A DNA stretch of 64,000 bases from Bacteroidota bacterium (lineage in GTDB: Bacteria; Bacteroidota; Rhodothermia; JANXDC01), in the NCBI GenBank assembly GCA_025998875.1, contig AP024675.1:124001-188000 (forward strand), read 5' to 3'. The position numbers and the translations under genes were made by a program. Below are positions 62,114 to 64,000 of this stretch, piece by piece. A model generated the notes under the pieces. The model worked only from the letters and a program-made list of their open reading frames with translations. It ran no database searches and was not told the DNA's origin. Within the stretch, counting starts at the first letter, position 1, and each line of letters starts with the position of its first letter.

Positions 62114-62893
62114 CTAACGAAGGGCCATGCTGCCCAGCACACGCTCCAGCCAATCGTCGAGCCGGTCGAGCACAAGGCCCATCGCCTCAAAAAGCGTGGG
62201 CAGCAGAAGCCACAGAAGCAGAAGCCCGACAAGCGCCTTCAGAGCCAGGGAAAGCAAAAAGATGTTGCTTTGCGGGGCCAGACGACTGTAAATGGCCATG
62301 GCCATGTCGAGCAAAAGCATGACGACCAGCACCGGGGCGGCCAGCTGCAGGCCGATGGCGAATATACCGGTGGCCAGCCGGAGAAAGGCCTCCGAATCCG
62401 GGAGCGCCGCGCCCCCCAGCGGTAGCAGGGAGAAGCTCAGCCCCAGCGCGCGCACATAGAGGTGATGGCCATCCAGAAGCAAAAACAGCAGGGTGCCGAG
62501 CAGAAACCAGAACTGGGCCAGCACGCTACCCTGCTCCTGCGATAGGGGATCGAAGAGATTGGCCAGCCCCAGACCGAGCTGCAGGCCGGCAAAATCCCCG
62601 GCCATGCGGATACCTTCCAGAAGCAGTCGACCGACAAACCCCAGGCTGAAGCCCACCAGAAACTCCCGCACGAGCACGAGCACGAGCATAAGCCAGCTAC
62701 TCATGGCCTCCTGTACGGATCCGAATCCCGCCGGGGCCGTGGCGGCGAAAAACAGACCCAGAGCGAAGGACAGAAGCAGACGCACGCGCGCAGGATAAAA
62801 GGCCATGCCGAAAAACGGAGCGCTCAGCAAAAGCCCGCTCGTACGCACCACCACGAGGAAGTAGCGCACCAGGTATTCGGCTGTCCACTCCAT
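62114..62893 (-). CDS. fliR: Flagellar biosynthesis protein FliR
   Basis: 259 residues, about six to eight helices. Part of the FliPQR export gate at the base of the flagellum. Signature segments VRTSGLLLSAPFFG, LVREFLVGFSLGFVGRLLLEGIRMAG and DPLSQEQGSVLAQFWFLLG. It lies 4 bases after fliQ. Confidence 0.94.
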   Translation of the reverse strand: MEWTAEYLVRYFLVVVRTSGLLLSAPFFGMAFYPARVRLLLSFALGLFFAATAPAGFGSVQEAMSSWLMLVLVLVREFLVGFSLGFVGRLLLEGIRMAGDFAGLQLGLGLANLFDPLSQEQGSVLAQFWFLLGTLLFLLLDGHHLYVRALGLSFSLLPLGGAALPDSEAFLRLATGIFAIGLQLAAPVLVVMLLLDMAMAIYSRLAPQSNIFLLSLALKALVGLLLLWLLLPTLFEAMGLVLDRLDDWLERVLGSMALR

Positions 62894-62897
62894 CGGC

Positions 62898-63167
62898 TCA
62901 GCGCGCCACAGTGGGGATGGCGACCAGAATCCGGGCCGTAAACTCGGTTATGATGCCCAGCAGCCATGGGGCCAGCACGATCAGCAACAAGGCGAGCAGG
63001 AGCATCTTCGGCACATAGCTCAACGTCATCTCCTGCACGGAGGTGACGGCCTGGAGAATGCTGATCACCAGCCCCGCCAGAAGCGAGGCAAGCAACAGGG
63101 GACCGGCCAGCAACACGGCCACCCGCAGGGTCTCCTGTGTCCAGTAGAGCGCCAGTTCCGTAGTCAT
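62898..63167 (-). CDS. fliQ: Flagellar biosynthesis protein FliQ
   Basis: 89 residues, two helices, the normal size. The LLASLLAGLVISILQAVTSVQEMTLSY region is the conserved core of FliQ. Start overlaps the fliP stop (ATGA). Confidence 0.94.
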   Translation of the reverse strand: MTTELALYWTQETLRVAVLLAGPLLLASLLAGLVISILQAVTSVQEMTLSYVPKMLLLALLLIVLAPWLLGIITEFTARILVAIPTVAR

Positions 63168-63937
63168 CCCTGAAATCCCCGCAGCATAGAGCCCACGATG
63201 AGGTACCAGCCATCGGTGAGGACGAAGACAAGCAACTTGAAGGGAAGCGAGATCATCACGGGCGGAAGAAACATCATCCCCATAGAGAGCAGCACGCTGG
63301 ATACGACCAGATCGATCACAAGAAAGGGCAGATAGAGCAAAAATCCGATCTGGAAGGCGATCCGGAGTTCGCTGATCAGGAAAGCGGGTATGAGCACGTG
63401 CAAGGGTACCTGCATGGGATCCTGCACCGGGGCCATACGCGCCAGGTCCATGAAAAGCAACAGGTCCTTGGCCCGCGTCTGACGCAGCATGAACTCTTTG
63501 AGCGGCCTAGCGGCCCGTTCCAGGGCTTCGCTCTGCGTGATCTGCCTGCCCAGATACGGCTGCAGGGCCTGCGTGTTGATCTCCTGCAGAGCGGGGTACA
63601 TAACAAACAGGGTCAGAAACAGCGCCAGGCCGATGAGGACCTGGTTGGGGGGTGACTGCTGTGTGCCCAGCGCCATCCGGAGCAGGTGAAAGACGACCAC
63701 CAGCCGGGTAAACGAGGTGGTCATGATGATGATCGAAGGGGCCAGCGTCAGAACGGTCAACAGCAAAATGAGCTGGATGGGCAGGGCGTAATCCTCCCGC
63801 CCATCGGCCGGTTGCACGGAGAACTGAATGCGGGGCAGGGTCTGGGGCAGGGGGGAAAACGGCGCAGGCGAATCCTGCGCCCGCATCGCGGTCGGAACAA
63901 GCACGCTAAAGAGCAGCACAATGCACAGTCGCCTCAT
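63164..63937 (-). CDS. fliP: Flagellar biosynthesis protein FliP
   Basis: 257 residues. Signal peptide (to about 20), four helices, and the conserved TSFTRLVVVFHLLRMALGTQQSPPNQ and FVLTDGWYLIVGS segments. Pore-forming subunit of the export gate. Start overlaps the upstream partial gene (ATGA). Confidence 0.95.
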   Translation of the reverse strand: MRRLCIVLLFSVLVPTAMRAQDSPAPFSPLPQTLPRIQFSVQPADGREDYALPIQLILLLTVLTLAPSIIIMTTSFTRLVVVFHLLRMALGTQQSPPNQVLIGLALFLTLFVMYPALQEINTQALQPYLGRQITQSEALERAARPLKEFMLRQTRAKDLLLFMDLARMAPVQDPMQVPLHVLIPAFLISELRIAFQIGFLLYLPFLVIDLVVSSVLLSMGMMFLPPVMISLPFKLLVFVLTDGWYLIVGSMLRGFQG

Positions 63938-64000
63938 GGCCGCAGGGGAAACCCTTCTAGCTGTTCTGTTCCTCCCGACCCTCCCGGGGGGCTATCATAG
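63934..64000 (-). CDS. 3' end of the gene before fliP, probably fliO
   Basis: The last 21 codons of a minus-strand frame run off the window edge, ending in GTEQLEGFPLRP and a TGA that overlaps the fliP start (ATGA). Gene order fliO-P-Q-R makes fliO likely, but these residues alone do not identify it. Confidence 0.5.
   Translation of the reverse strand, partial: YDSPPGGSGGTEQLEGFPLRP

Noticed and set aside
1-64000. CRISPR arrays, insertion sequences, rRNA genes
   Set aside because: No regularly spaced direct repeats, transposase motifs or rRNA sequence were recognised.

Overview
The window is a GC-rich, densely packed stretch of bacterial chromosome, most likely from a flagellated, GC-rich lineage of Bacteroidota such as Rhodothermota (this placement is inferred). 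The evidence is two secreted proteins with type IX secretion (T9SS) C-terminal sorting domains, a SusC/SusD pair, an Oar-type TonB receptor, and promoters of the Bacteroidota form TTG-N21-TAnnTTTG. One perfect example sits directly before tRNA-Asn. Flagellar export-gate genes (fliP, fliQ, fliR, and probably the end of fliO) at the right edge are uncommon in typical Bacteroidetes but occur in early-branching relatives. No rRNA, CRISPR array, insertion sequence or prophage was seen. Most neighbouring co-directional genes overlap by 1-30 bases, so the map reads as a series of translationally coupled operons.

Left part (1-14.5 kb): a MgtC/DUF4010 membrane protein cut by the window edge; a beta-propeller T9SS cargo; a small exported protein; a polytopic membrane protein; an LptF/LptG permease; mtgA and greA, with a terminator-like hairpin in the greA leader; comM; and a five-gene chain gatB > degenerate thioredoxin-fold protein > TlpA-like lipoprotein > tpiA > Trm112-like protein.

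Middle (14.6-36.3 kb): a surface-glycan cassette (GT2 glycosyltransferase, FAD oxidoreductase, polysaccharide deacetylase, UDP-GlcNAc 2-epimerase) followed by a lone ABC ATPase; an opposing three-gene chain (BtuF-like protein, dienelactone hydrolase, serine hydrolase); a TPR protein with aroE and pgeF; an M1 metallopeptidase fused to a probable beta-barrel; a beta-helix T9SS cargo; a chain of SAM hydroxide adenosyltransferase, ABM monooxygenase, HAD and alpha/beta hydrolase; then fructosamine kinase, low-MW phosphatase, dcd and tRNA-Asn.

Right part (36.6-64 kb): an uncharacterised four-gene operon (wHTH-nucleotidyltransferase, two B12-type radical SAM proteins, methyltransferase), the best candidate here for an undescribed system; SusC/SusD; an Oar-like receptor; DPP-IV; a secreted helical-repeat protein; a probable six-gene peptide and histidine catabolic operon (two M14 peptidases, SLC13 transporter, GroES-like protein, hutI, hutG); and the flagellar genes. 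The SusCD/TonB systems, DPP-IV, M1 and M14 peptidases and hut genes together suggest a heterotroph that digests protein outside the cytoplasm and uses the amino acids.
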